From Ilumatobacter sp. (GTDB taxonomy: Bacteria > Actinomycetota > Acidimicrobiia > Acidimicrobiales > Ilumatobacteraceae): DNA of 52,419 nt. Made by a program: the position numbers and the translations under genes. Shown piece after piece: positions 10,042-18,121 of the stretch (position 1 is the first letter of the stretch; every line of letters begins with the position of its first letter). The notes under the pieces were generated by a model. The model was not told the DNA's origin, did no database searches, and worked only from the letters and a program-made list of their open reading frames with translations. The stretch spans positions 1 to 52,419 of the forward strand of contig REDU01000065.1 of the NCBI GenBank assembly GCA_007693335.1, in the 5' to 3' direction.

Positions 10042-12033
10042 ATGGGCACCGACACCTCGACCACGGCGGCGTCGCGCGTCAGCAGCAGCGACGCCACGAA
10101 CGTGCTCGTCCCCGCGGCCATCGCTTCGGCCGGAGCCGGTCTCATCCACGCCGCGGCGATCGGCGTGCACACCGAGCACATCGGGCTCACCCGGCTCTTC
10201 ATCGCCGCCGCCGTGGCCCAGGTGGCCGTCGCAGTGCTCGCTTTCGTCCGGCCATCGGCCAGGACGTCGGCCGCAGCACTCGCAGGTGTGAACCTGGTCG
10301 TGCTGGCGGCATGGATCACCACCCGACTCACCGGGATCGCATGGATCGACGGTCTCCAGCGCGCCGAGGCCGCAGGCCTGGCTGACACGGTGGCCGCGCT
10401 GCTGGCGCTCGTGGCGGTGGCCGTGGCGACGCCGGTCGCGCTCGGCCGTCTCCGCGCCACCACCCGGGTGCCCCTGACGGGTGCAGCGCTGCTCGTGGCC
10501 GTGCTGGCCGTGCCCGCCATGGTGGCCGCCACGAACCACGACCACGACCACGACCACGGCGAGGATCACGCTCACGGCGACGCTGCCGGCCACGCCCACG
10601 CTCACGACACGACCCACAGCCATGCTGCCACCGTCGATGGCCACGTCAACGACGATGATCACGCTCACGACGACGCCCACGCCCACGACGACGATCACGC
10701 TCACGGCGACGCCCACGCTGCCGGCCACGCTCACGGCGACATCCAGGACGTCGGCATCGTCGAGCCGTCCTGGCCCCGCCCATGGAATCCGGACGGACCC
10801 ATCGACTTCTCCGACGTGCCCGGCGTGACCCCGGAGCAGCAGGAGCGCGCCGAGCAGCTCGTGGCCGACACGCTGGAGATCCTGCCGCAGTTCGCCGACG
10901 TCACGACCATCGGCGAGTTGGGGTTCCGATCGATCGGCGACGCCAACACCGGGTTCGAGCACTTCATCAACATCGCCTACATCGGCGACGACCACTTCCT
11001 CGACCCCCGCTACCCGGAGTCGCTCGTCTACGAGGTGGACGGCGAGGAGCGCACGCTCGTGTCGGCGATGTTCATCGCATCGAACACCCCCATCGACGAT
11101 CCGGAGCTGGTCGACTTCGGGGGTCCGCTCATGGAGTGGCACGTACACGACAACCTGTGCTGGGGTCTCAACGACGACGGCGTACCGGTCGTGAAGGCCG
11201 TGACCGACAACCACGGCGGCGTCTGTCCACCCGGCACGGTGCTGGCCGGCGGCGACAATCCGATGGTCCACGTGTGGATCGCCCCCCACGATTGCGGACC
11301 GTTCGCCGCGCTCGAGGGACACGGTGCCGGTCAGGCGGCCACCGGTACCCAACAACGAGCCGATCAGTGCACCCACGATCACGGCGACGGCCACGGCGGC
11401 CACGGCGGCCACGGCGACGCCGTCGTGCCGCCCCGTCCGTACGACCCCGAGCTCCCGATCGACCTCGGTGGTGTGGAGGGCGTGAGCCTCCAGCAGCAGG
11501 CGTTCGCCGAGAACCTGGTGGCACGCACGATCCACTACCTCCCGCAGTGGGAGGACCCCGCCGTGGCGGAAGCGGCCGGGTTCCGCTCGATCGGCGACGG
11601 CGGCACCGGGCACGAGCACTACATCCAGTGGGATTGGATCGACGACGACGTCTGGCTCGATCCCAACTACCCCGAGAGCCTCGTCTACGAGCCCCAGCCG
11701 GACGGGTCGAAGACACTCGTGTCGGCCATGTACATGCTGCCGGGCGACACCTCACTCGACGAGATCCCCGACTGGGGTGGTCCGCTCATGCAGTGGCACA
11801 TCCACGACGACCTGTGCTTCACCCCCGACGCCGACACGCCCACCGTGGCCGCCGTGATCCCGTTGGGCGGCCAGTGCCCACCGAACCTCGTGAAGATGGA
11901 CCCGGCCCCGATGATCCACGTCTGGATCCGACCGCACGAGTGCGGCCCGTTCGCCGCGCTCGACGGCGTGGGCGCCGGTCAGGTGGCCGAGGGCGACGAG
12001 CACTTCTGCAACCACGCCCACGGCGCCCACTGA
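10042..12033 (+). CDS. His-rich polytopic membrane protein with two copies of an unrecognised His/Cys domain
   Basis: I do not recognise this 663-aa protein. Residues 20-165 contain about five hydrophobic helices (roughly 20-40, 50-69, 76-92, 113-134, 146-163), the first bearing His residues (GLIHAAAIGVHTEH). Residues 166-235 are a low-complexity His/Asp/Ala linker (HDHDHDHGEDHAHGD type). Two homologous domains follow, at about 254-430 and 473-648, roughly half identical, separated by a second His/Gly linker (HGDGHGGHGGHGD). Both domains share GFRSIGD, a G-x-EH motif, LDPxYPESLVYE, LVSAM, GGPLMxWHxHDxLC, CPP, HVWIxPHxCGPFAAL and GAGQ. The invariant His and Cys suggest metal or heme binding, and the linkers suggest loose metal capture. 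The His-rich part should face one side of the membrane. GTG 10036 is an alternative start. Confidence 0.85.
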   Translation: MGTDTSTTAASRVSSSDATNVLVPAAIASAGAGLIHAAAIGVHTEHIGLTRLFIAAAVAQVAVAVLAFVRPSARTSAAALAGVNLVVLAAWITTRLTGIAWIDGLQRAEAAGLADTVAALLALVAVAVATPVALGRLRATTRVPLTGAALLVAVLAVPAMVAATNHDHDHDHGEDHAHGDAAGHAHAHDTTHSHAATVDGHVNDDDHAHDDAHAHDDDHAHGDAHAAGHAHGDIQDVGIVEPSWPRPWNPDGPIDFSDVPGVTPEQQERAEQLVADTLEILPQFADVTTIGELGFRSIGDANTGFEHFINIAYIGDDHFLDPRYPESLVYEVDGEERTLVSAMFIASNTPIDDPELVDFGGPLMEWHVHDNLCWGLNDDGVPVVKAVTDNHGGVCPPGTVLAGGDNPMVHVWIAPHDCGPFAALEGHGAGQAATGTQQRADQCTHDHGDGHGGHGGHGDAVVPPRPYDPELPIDLGGVEGVSLQQQAFAENLVARTIHYLPQWEDPAVAEAAGFRSIGDGGTGHEHYIQWDWIDDDVWLDPNYPESLVYEPQPDGSKTLVSAMYMLPGDTSLDEIPDWGGPLMQWHIHDDLCFTPDADTPTVAAVIPLGGQCPPNLVKMDPAPMIHVWIRPHECGPFAALDGVGAGQVAEGDEHFCNHAHGAH

Positions 12034-12129
12034 CCCGGCCGAGATCGACACAGAGTCGCCGGGAGCCGCACCACGCGGCCCGGAGCGACACAAAGTCACA
12101 TGGGGCCGGGCGGGGGGGCCGGGCGGGGG

Positions 12130-13788
12130 TCAGCCGTCGAGAACGGTCACCACGCCGGTGCTGCCGTCCACCCGTACCATCGCCCCGTCGGGGATGCGGC
12201 GCGTCGCATCGGTGGCCGAGATCACGCACGGGATCCCGAGCTCACGGCTGACGATGATCGCGTGGCTGAGCGCGGCCCCCACATCGACCACCACGGCACC
12301 GGCGGGGACGAACAGCGGGGTCCACGACGGATCGGTGATGGGCGCGATGAGCACATCGCCGGGCTGCAGTGCCGTGGGGTCGTTCGAGTCGAGGATCACC
12401 CTCGCCCGACCGACGGCCTGGCCCGGGCAGCCCGGCATCCCCTGGAGGAGATCGCCGGCCGTGAGGGCGTCCTCGGCCGGATGGTCCCGGCGGGTCCAGG
12501 TGTCGGGGCCGTCGGTGGAGCCCACGAACAGGAACGGCGGCATGAGTTCGGTCAGGGCTCGATAGTCGGACCGTCGTTCGCGCAGTGACTCGGTGAGGCC
12601 GCCCGGATCGTCACCCAGCAACGTCTCGATCTCGGCGAGGCGGAGGAACCCGAAGTCCTCGATCTCGTCGAACACGCCCCGCTCGACCATGCGCCCGCCC
12701 AGCTCACGCATCGCCATCCGCGCCTCGTGGATGAGGCGGATGTTGTTGGTCTTGGTGCGCTCGCGGCCAGGGAGCCACGCCGCCGAGCACGCGATTGCCG
12801 CGGCGAGCTGACCGTGCGTCTCGGGATCGCCCTCGACCATCGCCAACAGCTCGGCCGCTGCGGCCGAACGCTCGCCCGCCCGCTCCGACTGGTGCACGGT
12901 CGGATCAGCGCCGTCGGGAGCCCCCCGCATGCGATCGATCGCCGACAGCGCCAGGGCCGGACGGGTCTCCCAGGTGGGCGATCGGACCTCCCACTCGTTG
13001 GGTCCGCGACTCCCGAACTCGTGGAGGAACTCGCCGAACCCGGTCCGGAACTCGTCGCTCTCGGGATCGAGGCGCGAGAGCGTCCACATCGCGTAACTGG
13101 GTGCGGCCGAATCGACGTCGCCGATGCCACCGATGATGGGCATGATCAGGTCGGGACGGCCCACTGCCGTCGCCACACCGTTGATCACACCGACCGGCAC
13201 CGTGGCCATGTAGGTCGTGAACAGGTGCTCGGCGAAGTACTCACGGTGGGTGTTGATCACCAGTTCGTAGCGCTCCCACAGCTCGCGGTCGCTCAACGTG
13301 GTGAGATCGGGACGCTCGTCGCGCATCTGACGGGTGAACCGGCGGTGCTCGGTCAGACGGGTGAGTTGATCGAGGCTCGTCTGGGCGAACACCCAGGCGA
13401 ACGTGCCACCGATCTTCTCCGAGAGATCGGGACGGACGTCGCCGGCTTCCTCCACGTAATCGGGGATACCGGGTTGGACGCCGAAGAACTGCTCGTCCAT
13501 GTCCTTCCACGACAGACCGGGTGCCCGCTCGCCGAACAAGCGGATCAACGATGCGTTGAGGTAGCAGTACCCGCCCACCACCCCGAGCTGGCAGAATTCG
13601 TCGGCGGGGAACTCGTCCTGCTCGAACGCACCCATGCGCTCCCACGCGTCACGCCATCCCAGTTCGGCCAGCCAGAGGGCGGTCTCACTCGTCAGCGGTG
13701 TCACCGGATCCGGGAACACCTCGCCCACGTTGGCCCGGGTGTAGATCGGAAAGCGCGTCGACAGCGTCGTATCGGTCACGTAGTACAT
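12130..13788 (-). CDS. PEP-utilizing-enzyme swivel-domain protein without an ATP-grasp domain
   Basis: A 552-aa protein ending in the phosphohistidine swivel domain of PEP synthase, PPDK and rifampin phosphotransferase: GDVLIAPITDPSWTPLF, then GAALSHAIIVSRELGIP, in which the His is the phospho-carrier, and a VRVDGSTGVV tail. The N-terminal 430 residues do not carry the ATP-binding domain those enzymes have. Instead they look like the helical middle (substrate) part, with FQLDQLTRL-like helices and YFAEHLFTTYMATVP. ATG 13788 (MYYVTDTTLSTRFP) was chosen because the frame upstream runs antisense to the divergent UbiB gene. The missing kinase half may be a separate protein elsewhere, or the His is used differently. 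Substrate unknown. Confidence 0.75.
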   Translation of the reverse strand: MYYVTDTTLSTRFPIYTRANVGEVFPDPVTPLTSETALWLAELGWRDAWERMGAFEQDEFPADEFCQLGVVGGYCYLNASLIRLFGERAPGLSWKDMDEQFFGVQPGIPDYVEEAGDVRPDLSEKIGGTFAWVFAQTSLDQLTRLTEHRRFTRQMRDERPDLTTLSDRELWERYELVINTHREYFAEHLFTTYMATVPVGVINGVATAVGRPDLIMPIIGGIGDVDSAAPSYAMWTLSRLDPESDEFRTGFGEFLHEFGSRGPNEWEVRSPTWETRPALALSAIDRMRGAPDGADPTVHQSERAGERSAAAAELLAMVEGDPETHGQLAAAIACSAAWLPGRERTKTNNIRLIHEARMAMRELGGRMVERGVFDEIEDFGFLRLAEIETLLGDDPGGLTESLRERRSDYRALTELMPPFLFVGSTDGPDTWTRRDHPAEDALTAGDLLQGMPGCPGQAVGRARVILDSNDPTALQPGDVLIAPITDPSWTPLFVPAGAVVVDVGAALSHAIIVSRELGIPCVISATDATRRIPDGAMVRVDGSTGVVTVLDG

Positions 13789-13896
13789 CGGCCCCCCTGC
13801 CGTTCGTTCGATGTCCGCCGGCGTACCGTAGCCCGACAGCTGTGACGTGTGCGGCACAGGGGACGCATCGCGCCCGGTCAGCGGCATCATGATGGG

Positions 13897-15495
13897 GTGA
13901 ACGAACCATCCGACCGCTCGTGGGGGGCCTTCACCGACCACGCACCGTGGGTGGTGCAACGCGACACGGTCCGCTGGCTCCCACTGGCCGCGCCGCTGCG
14001 CCACCGAGCACAGGCCGAGGTACCAGCACTCACGAGGGCGACGAAGCTCCCGCCGGGCGCCCGAGTCGTCTCGGTGGTGAACGCCCTGGGTCGGGCCCTC
14101 GTGCCGTGGATGTGGCACAAGCGGCGCGGGAAGTTCGCCGAGAGCTCCGACAGCCGGGCCGACATCGCCCGTCGGCTGCGGCTGGCGGCCGAACAACTCG
14201 GCCCCACCTACATCAAGCTCGGCCAGATCATCTCCTCGGGTGAGGGCCTGTTCCCGGCCGAGCTCGTGACCGAGTTCAAGAGGTGCCGCGACCAGGTCCC
14301 ACCCGAACCGTTCGATGTGGTGCGACGCACCGTCGAACAGGATCTCGGCGGCCGCCTCGAGGACCTCTTCGAGTCCTTCGACGAGACCGCACTCGCCGCG
14401 GCGTCGATCGCCCAGGTCCACGCAGCTCGCCTGAAGACCGGCGAGGACGTGGTGGTCAAGGTGCAGCGGCCGTCGGTGTCGGCGTTCGTCCGCAAGGACC
14501 TGCGGGTGATGGCGTGGCTCGCACCCCACCTGGTCGGCCGGATCCCGGTGGCAGCGCTCGCGAATCCACCCGCGCTGGTGGAGCTGTTCGCCGAGACCAT
14601 CGTCGAAGAGCTCGACTTCCGGATGGAAGCGGCGAACATGCTCGACATCGCCGAGATGATCCACGAGCTCGGTCAGGACGGCTACGTGGTCCCCCGCCCC
14701 CACCCCGAGCTCGTGACCCGGCGGGTGCTCGTGATGGAGCGGCTGGCCGGCTTCAACTTCGACGACGTGGCCGGCATGCACGATGCCGGCATCGACACCG
14801 AAGCGGTGGTCCGGACCGGCATGATCGCGTTCATGGAGGGTGCGCTGGTGCACGGCATCTTCCACGGCGACCTCCACGGCGGGAACCTGTTCGTGATGAC
14901 CGACGGCCGCACGGCCCTGCTCGACTTCGGCATCGTGGGGCGTCTCACCGGGGATCGACGGCTGGCGTTCTTGCGTCTGATGCTCGGCACCACGACCAAC
15001 GACGTACGCGGGCAGGTGGCGGCGCTGCGCGATCTCGGTGCCCTCCCGCCCGACACCGATCTCGACGCGGTGATCCGCGACCTCCGGCTCGACGAGGCCC
15101 CGATCGACCCGACGGGGCTCTCCGGCGAGGAACTCGTGGCCGAGGTGCAGCGGGTCGTGAAGGCACTGCTGGGCTACGGGGCGAAGATGCCCAAGGAGCT
15201 CATGCTGTACGTCAAGAACATGGTGTTCCTCGACGGCGCCATCGCTCGGCTCGCGCCCGACCTCGACATCCTGGCCGAGATCGCCACCATCTCGATGATG
15301 TTCGCCGAACGCCACGGCGAGCGGCTCAGCCAGGAGCTCGGCATCGAGCACACCGCCGTCGAGATCGATCTCGACGGCGTCAAAGCCGGCTTCGGCCTCG
15401 ATTCGAGCGTGAACCAGCTCACCTACCGCGAGCTGCAGGAGCGGCGAGAGCTCATCCAGAAGCGGATGCGCGACCACGTCGGCACCCGTCGCTGA
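13897..15495 (+). CDS. ABC1/UbiB (AarF) family atypical kinase
   Basis: A 532-aa ADCK-type atypical kinase or ATPase, a family associated with quinone and lipid metabolism at membranes. Diagnostic motifs: the KxGQ segment [19 protein letters not shown], an Ala-rich nucleotide loop [21 protein letters not shown] with the catalytic-lobe Lys, [12 protein letters not shown] as the catalytic loop, and LLDFGIVG as the DFG-equivalent. The start is GTG 13897; a CATCAT -10-like box at 13885-13890 leaves 6 nt, consistent with leaderless initiation. The C-terminal 80 residues are helical, and no clear membrane helix is seen. It is divergent from the PEP-swivel gene with about 108 nt between starts. Confidence 0.9.
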   Translation: MNEPSDRSWGAFTDHAPWVVQRDTVRWLPLAAPLRHRAQAEVPALTRATKLPPGARVVSVVNALGRALVPWMWHKRRGKFAESSDSRADIARRLRLAAEQLGPTYIKLGQIISSGEGLFPAELVTEFKRCRDQVPPEPFDVVRRTVEQDLGGRLEDLFESFDETALAAASIAQVHAARLKTGEDVVVKVQRPSVSAFVRKDLRVMAWLAPHLVGRIPVAALANPPALVELFAETIVEELDFRMEAANMLDIAEMIHELGQDGYVVPRPHPELVTRRVLVMERLAGFNFDDVAGMHDAGIDTEAVVRTGMIAFMEGALVHGIFHGDLHGGNLFVMTDGRTALLDFGIVGRLTGDRRLAFLRLMLGTTTNDVRGQVAALRDLGALPPDTDLDAVIRDLRLDEAPIDPTGLSGEELVAEVQRVVKALLGYGAKMPKELMLYVKNMVFLDGAIARLAPDLDILAEIATISMMFAERHGERLSQELGIEHTAVEIDLDGVKAGFGLDSSVNQLTYRELQERRELIQKRMRDHVGTRR

Positions 15496-15536
15496 ACGCC
15501 ACGGCGCCGACCACCTCGCTGAACGTGTGGTGGGGG

Positions 15537-15542
15537 TAGGGT
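15537..15542 (+). promoter_or_regulatory. Putative -10 box of nucS (leaderless)
   Basis: TAGGGT ends 8 nt before the nucS GTG at 15551, giving no room for a Shine-Dalgarno on a transcript started at +1. No clear -35 is visible. Confidence 0.45.
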
Positions 15543-15550
15543 CGGGCGTC

Positions 15551-16210
15551 GTGCGTCTGGTGATCGCCCGCTGCTCCGTCGACTACGCCGGCCGTCTGTC
15601 GGCGCACCTCCCCGAGGCCACCCGACTCGTCATGGTGAAGGCCGACGGCTGCGTCGCCATCCACGCCGACGGCGGCGCGTACAAGCCGCTCAACTGGATG
15701 AACGCACCGAACACCCTGGTGGACGAGGGGAACCGCTGGACGGTCACGAATCCGAAGGGCGAGACCCTCACGATCACCTTGCACGAGGTGTTCTCCGACG
15801 TGGGCCACGAACTGGGCGACGACCCCGGACTCCAGAAGGACGGTGTCGAAGCACACCTCCAGGAGCTGTTGGCCGCCTCACCGACCTCGATCGAGCACGG
15901 TCTCACGTTGGTGCGGCGCGAGTACCCGACCGCCATCGGTCCGATCGACCTGGTGTGCCGGGACGCCGAGGGGAACGTGGTGGCCGTCGAGGTCAAGCGG
16001 CGGGGGGAGATCGACGGGGTCGAACAGCTCACGCGGTACATCGAACGGCTGCACCTCGACTCGTCGTTGGGTCGGGTGCGGGGTGTGTTCGTGGCCCAGT
16101 CGATCAAACCGCAGGCCCGGGTGCTCGCCGAGGCCCGCGGATTCACCTGGGTGGAGGTCGACTACGACGAGCTCCGGGGCCTGCGCCCCGACGATCTCCG
16201 ACTGTTCTGA
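15551..16210 (+). CDS. nucS: Mismatch-specific endonuclease NucS (EndoMS)
   Basis: A 219-aa nuclease that in Actinobacteria and archaea replaces MutS/MutL by making double-strand cuts at mismatched bases. The N-terminal DNA-binding half starts [20 protein letters not shown]. The C-terminal RecB-like nuclease carries [10 protein letters not shown] and [18 protein letters not shown], giving the D...ExK catalytic set. The last residues, LRPDDLRLF, resemble the short C-terminal peptide through which NucS contacts the sliding clamp. GTG 15551 matches the family start exactly; an in-frame GTG eight codons earlier overlaps the promoter. The UbiB-type gene ends 55 nt upstream. Confidence 0.95.
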   Translation: MRLVIARCSVDYAGRLSAHLPEATRLVMVKADGCVAIHADGGAYKPLNWMNAPNTLVDEGNRWTVTNPKGETLTITLHEVFSDVGHELGDDPGLQKDGVEAHLQELLAASPTSIEHGLTLVRREYPTAIGPIDLVCRDAEGNVVAVEVKRRGEIDGVEQLTRYIERLHLDSSLGRVRGVFVAQSIKPQARVLAEARGFTWVEVDYDELRGLRPDDLRLF

Positions 16211-16243
16211 CCAGCGATCGGGTCCCCCCTCCGAACGGTCGGG

Positions 16244-16249
16244 TACCGT
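16244..16249 (+). promoter_or_regulatory. Putative -10 box of mscR (leaderless)
   Basis: TACCGT ends 6 nt before the ATG at 16256, the same arrangement as at nucS and manA. Confidence 0.45.
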
Positions 16250-16255
16250 TCGTCC

Positions 16256-17341
16256 ATGTCGCAAGAGGTACGAGGAGTCATCGCCCGCTCCAAGGGCGAG
16301 CCGGTCAGCATCGAGACGATCGTGGTTCCCGACCCGGGTCCCGGTGAGGTGGTGGTGGCCATCCAGGCCTGCGGGGTGTGCCACACCGACCTGCACTACC
16401 GCGAGGGCGGGATCAACGACGAGTTCCCCTTCCTGCTCGGCCACGAGGCCGCCGGGATCGTGGAGTCGGTGGGCGAGGGTGTCACCGAGGTGGAGTCCGG
16501 CGACTATGTGATCCTGAACTGGCGGGCGGTCTGCGGGAGCTGCCGGGCGTGCCTGAAGGGCACACCGGAGTACTGCTTCTCGACGTTCAACGCCACGCAG
16601 AAGATGACGCTCACCGACGGCACCGAGCTGTCGGCGGCGCTCGGCATCGGAGCGTTCTGCGACAAGACGCTGGTGCATGCCGGCCAGTGCACGAAGGTCG
16701 ATCCGTCGGCCCCGCCCACGGCCGCCGGCCTGCTCGGCTGCGGCGTGATGGCCGGCATCGGTGCTGCCATCAACACCGGGGGCGTCGGACGTGGCGACTC
16801 GGTGGCCGTGTTCGGCTGCGGCGGGGTGGGCGATGCCGCCATCGCCGGGGCTTCGCTCGCGGGCGCCACCACGATCGTGGCCGTCGATGTCGACGACCGC
16901 AAGCTCGAGTGGGCGAAGGGCTTCGGCGCCACCCACACGTGCAACTCCTCGACCACCGACCCGGTCGAGTTCATCCGCTCGGTCACCGATGGCAACGGGG
17001 CCGATGTCTGCATCGAGGCGGTCGGCAATCCGGCCGTGTACATCCAGGCGTTCGAGGCACGCGACCTGGCCGGCACGGTGGTGCTCGTGGGCGTCCCTCG
17101 TCCCGACATGACCCTCGAGCTGCCCTATCTCGACGTGTTCGGCCGCGGCGGGGCACTCAAGTCGTCGTGGTACGGCGATTGCCTCCCGTCACGCGATTTC
17201 CCGATGCTCATCGACCTCTACCAGCAGGGTCGGCTCGATCTCGACGGGTTCGTGTCGGAGACCATCACCCTCGACGACGTCGAGGCGGCGTTCCACAAGA
17301 TGGAGCGCGGCGAGGTGCTGCGCAGCGTGGTGGTGCTCTGA
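16256..17341 (+). CDS. mscR: NAD/mycothiol-dependent formaldehyde dehydrogenase (S-(hydroxymethyl)mycothiol dehydrogenase)
   Basis: A 361-aa zinc-dependent medium-chain dehydrogenase that oxidises the mycothiol adduct of formaldehyde to S-formylmycothiol and can reduce S-nitrosomycothiol. Catalytic Zn ligands lie in [13 protein letters not shown] and [12 protein letters not shown]; the structural Zn lobe reads [15 protein letters not shown]. The NAD fold is [17 protein letters not shown]. The STFNATQKM insertion and overall length fit the MscR subfamily better than generic alcohol dehydrogenases. Its stop codon overlaps the start of the MBL-fold gene by one base (TGATG), so the two are translationally coupled. 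The gene implies that this organism makes mycothiol. Confidence 0.93.
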   Translation: MSQEVRGVIARSKGEPVSIETIVVPDPGPGEVVVAIQACGVCHTDLHYREGGINDEFPFLLGHEAAGIVESVGEGVTEVESGDYVILNWRAVCGSCRACLKGTPEYCFSTFNATQKMTLTDGTELSAALGIGAFCDKTLVHAGQCTKVDPSAPPTAAGLLGCGVMAGIGAAINTGGVGRGDSVAVFGCGGVGDAAIAGASLAGATTIVAVDVDDRKLEWAKGFGATHTCNSSTTDPVEFIRSVTDGNGADVCIEAVGNPAVYIQAFEARDLAGTVVLVGVPRPDMTLELPYLDVFGRGGALKSSWYGDCLPSRDFPMLIDLYQQGRLDLDGFVSETITLDDVEAAFHKMERGEVLRSVVVL

Positions 17342-17970
17342 TGCCGGTCGAGCTCGTGACCACCGATGGCACGTTCGCGCTCGACGGCGGCGAATGGGAG
17401 GTCACCAACAACATCTGGCTGGTGGGCGACGACCGGGAGGTCGTGGTGTTCGACGCCGCGCACGATCATCAACCGATCGTCGACGCCGTCGCCGGCCGCA
17501 TCGTGCGCGCCATCGTGCTCACCCACGGCCACAACGATCACATCAATGCCGCCGTCCCACTTCGTGAGGTGGTGGACGCGCCGATCGTGCTGCATCCCGA
17601 CGACCGGATGCTGTGGGACGTCGTGTGGCCCGACGACGCCCCCGACCGCAAGCTCGAACCGGGGTCGATCATCTCGGTGGGCGGACACGACCTCGCGGTG
17701 GTGCACACCCCGGGCCACTCCCCCGGGTGCTGCTGCTTCCACGACGTGGTCGACGCCACGGTGTTCAGCGGCGACACGCTGTTCTGCGGTGGCCCTGGTG
17801 CCACCGGCCGCAGCTTCAGCGACGAGCCGACGATCGTGCGCTCGATCATCGACCACCTGCTGTCGCTCCCCGACCACACCGTGGTGCACACCGGTCACGG
17901 CGAGTCGACCACCATCGGCGACGAACGCGCCGGCGTCCTCGCACGAGCCGCCGAACTCGGCCTCACCTGA
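17341..17970 (+). CDS. MBL-fold metallohydrolase linked to mycothiol formaldehyde detoxification
   Basis: A 209-aa metallo-beta-lactamase-fold hydrolase of the glyoxalase-II-like group. The dinuclear metal motif is THGHNDHINA, with further ligands in VHTPGHSPGCCCF and FSGDTLFCGG, and the final His in VVHTGHGEST. It is one-base coupled to mscR, an arrangement common in Actinobacteria. By context it is the likely hydrolase releasing formate from S-formylmycothiol, though direct biochemical proof for this family is not something the sequence gives. Two copies of the 50-bp palindrome start 12 nt after its stop. Confidence 0.88.
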   Translation: MPVELVTTDGTFALDGGEWEVTNNIWLVGDDREVVVFDAAHDHQPIVDAVAGRIVRAIVLTHGHNDHINAAVPLREVVDAPIVLHPDDRMLWDVVWPDDAPDRKLEPGSIISVGGHDLAVVHTPGHSPGCCCFHDVVDATVFSGDTLFCGGPGATGRSFSDEPTIVRSIIDHLLSLPDHTVVHTGHGESTTIGDERAGVLARAAELGLT

Positions 17971-17981
17971 TCCACCCCACC

Positions 17982-18031
17982 GAACTGTCTGTGCGAACCC
18001 GGCAGGACCGGGCGATCGCCGCGGACAGTTC
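17982..18031. repeat. 50-bp palindromic repeat, copy 3
   Basis: Outer arms are GAACTGTCTG and CGGACAGTTC. Inside, CCCGG...CCGGG can form a second stem, followed by the small palindrome GCGATCGC. It is the first of a tandem pair between the MBL gene and manA. Confidence 0.9.
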
Positions 18032-18045
18032 ACGCCGACCTCACC

Positions 18046-18095
18046 GAACTGTCTGCCGCAAAGCGGTAGGTCCGGGCGATCGCCGCGGACAGTTC
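18046..18095. repeat. 50-bp palindromic repeat, copy 4
   Basis: This is the second member of the tandem pair, 14 nt after copy 3 and in the same orientation. Arms are again GAACTGTCTG and CGGACAGTTC. The 3' half (TCCGGGCGATCGCCGCGGAC) is nearly identical to copy 3, while the 5' core has diverged (AAGCGGTAGG). Confidence 0.9.
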
Positions 18096-18108
18096 GGGGT
18101 GTGGGCGG

Positions 18109-18114
18109 TACGGT
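18109..18114 (+). promoter_or_regulatory. Putative -10 box of manA (leaderless)
   Basis: TACGGT ends 7 nt before ATG 18122 and lies 13 nt after the last palindrome copy. Confidence 0.45.
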
Positions 18115-18121
18115 GACGGCA

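Noticed and set aside
9073-11619. 848-codon minus-strand open frame with Val/Gly/His-rich product
   Set aside because: It is a shadow of the enoyl-CoA hydratase and His-rich genes created by high-GC third positions; low-complexity product with no family motifs.
13789-15477. N-terminal extension of the PEP-swivel frame
   Set aside because: It is antisense to the UbiB-family gene, which carries all its motifs; the PEP protein has a natural start at 13788.
17982-18095. CRISPR array reading of the 50-bp repeats
   Set aside because: Only two copies are adjacent, spaced by 14 nt, the others are 7-16 kb apart, and no cas genes are present.
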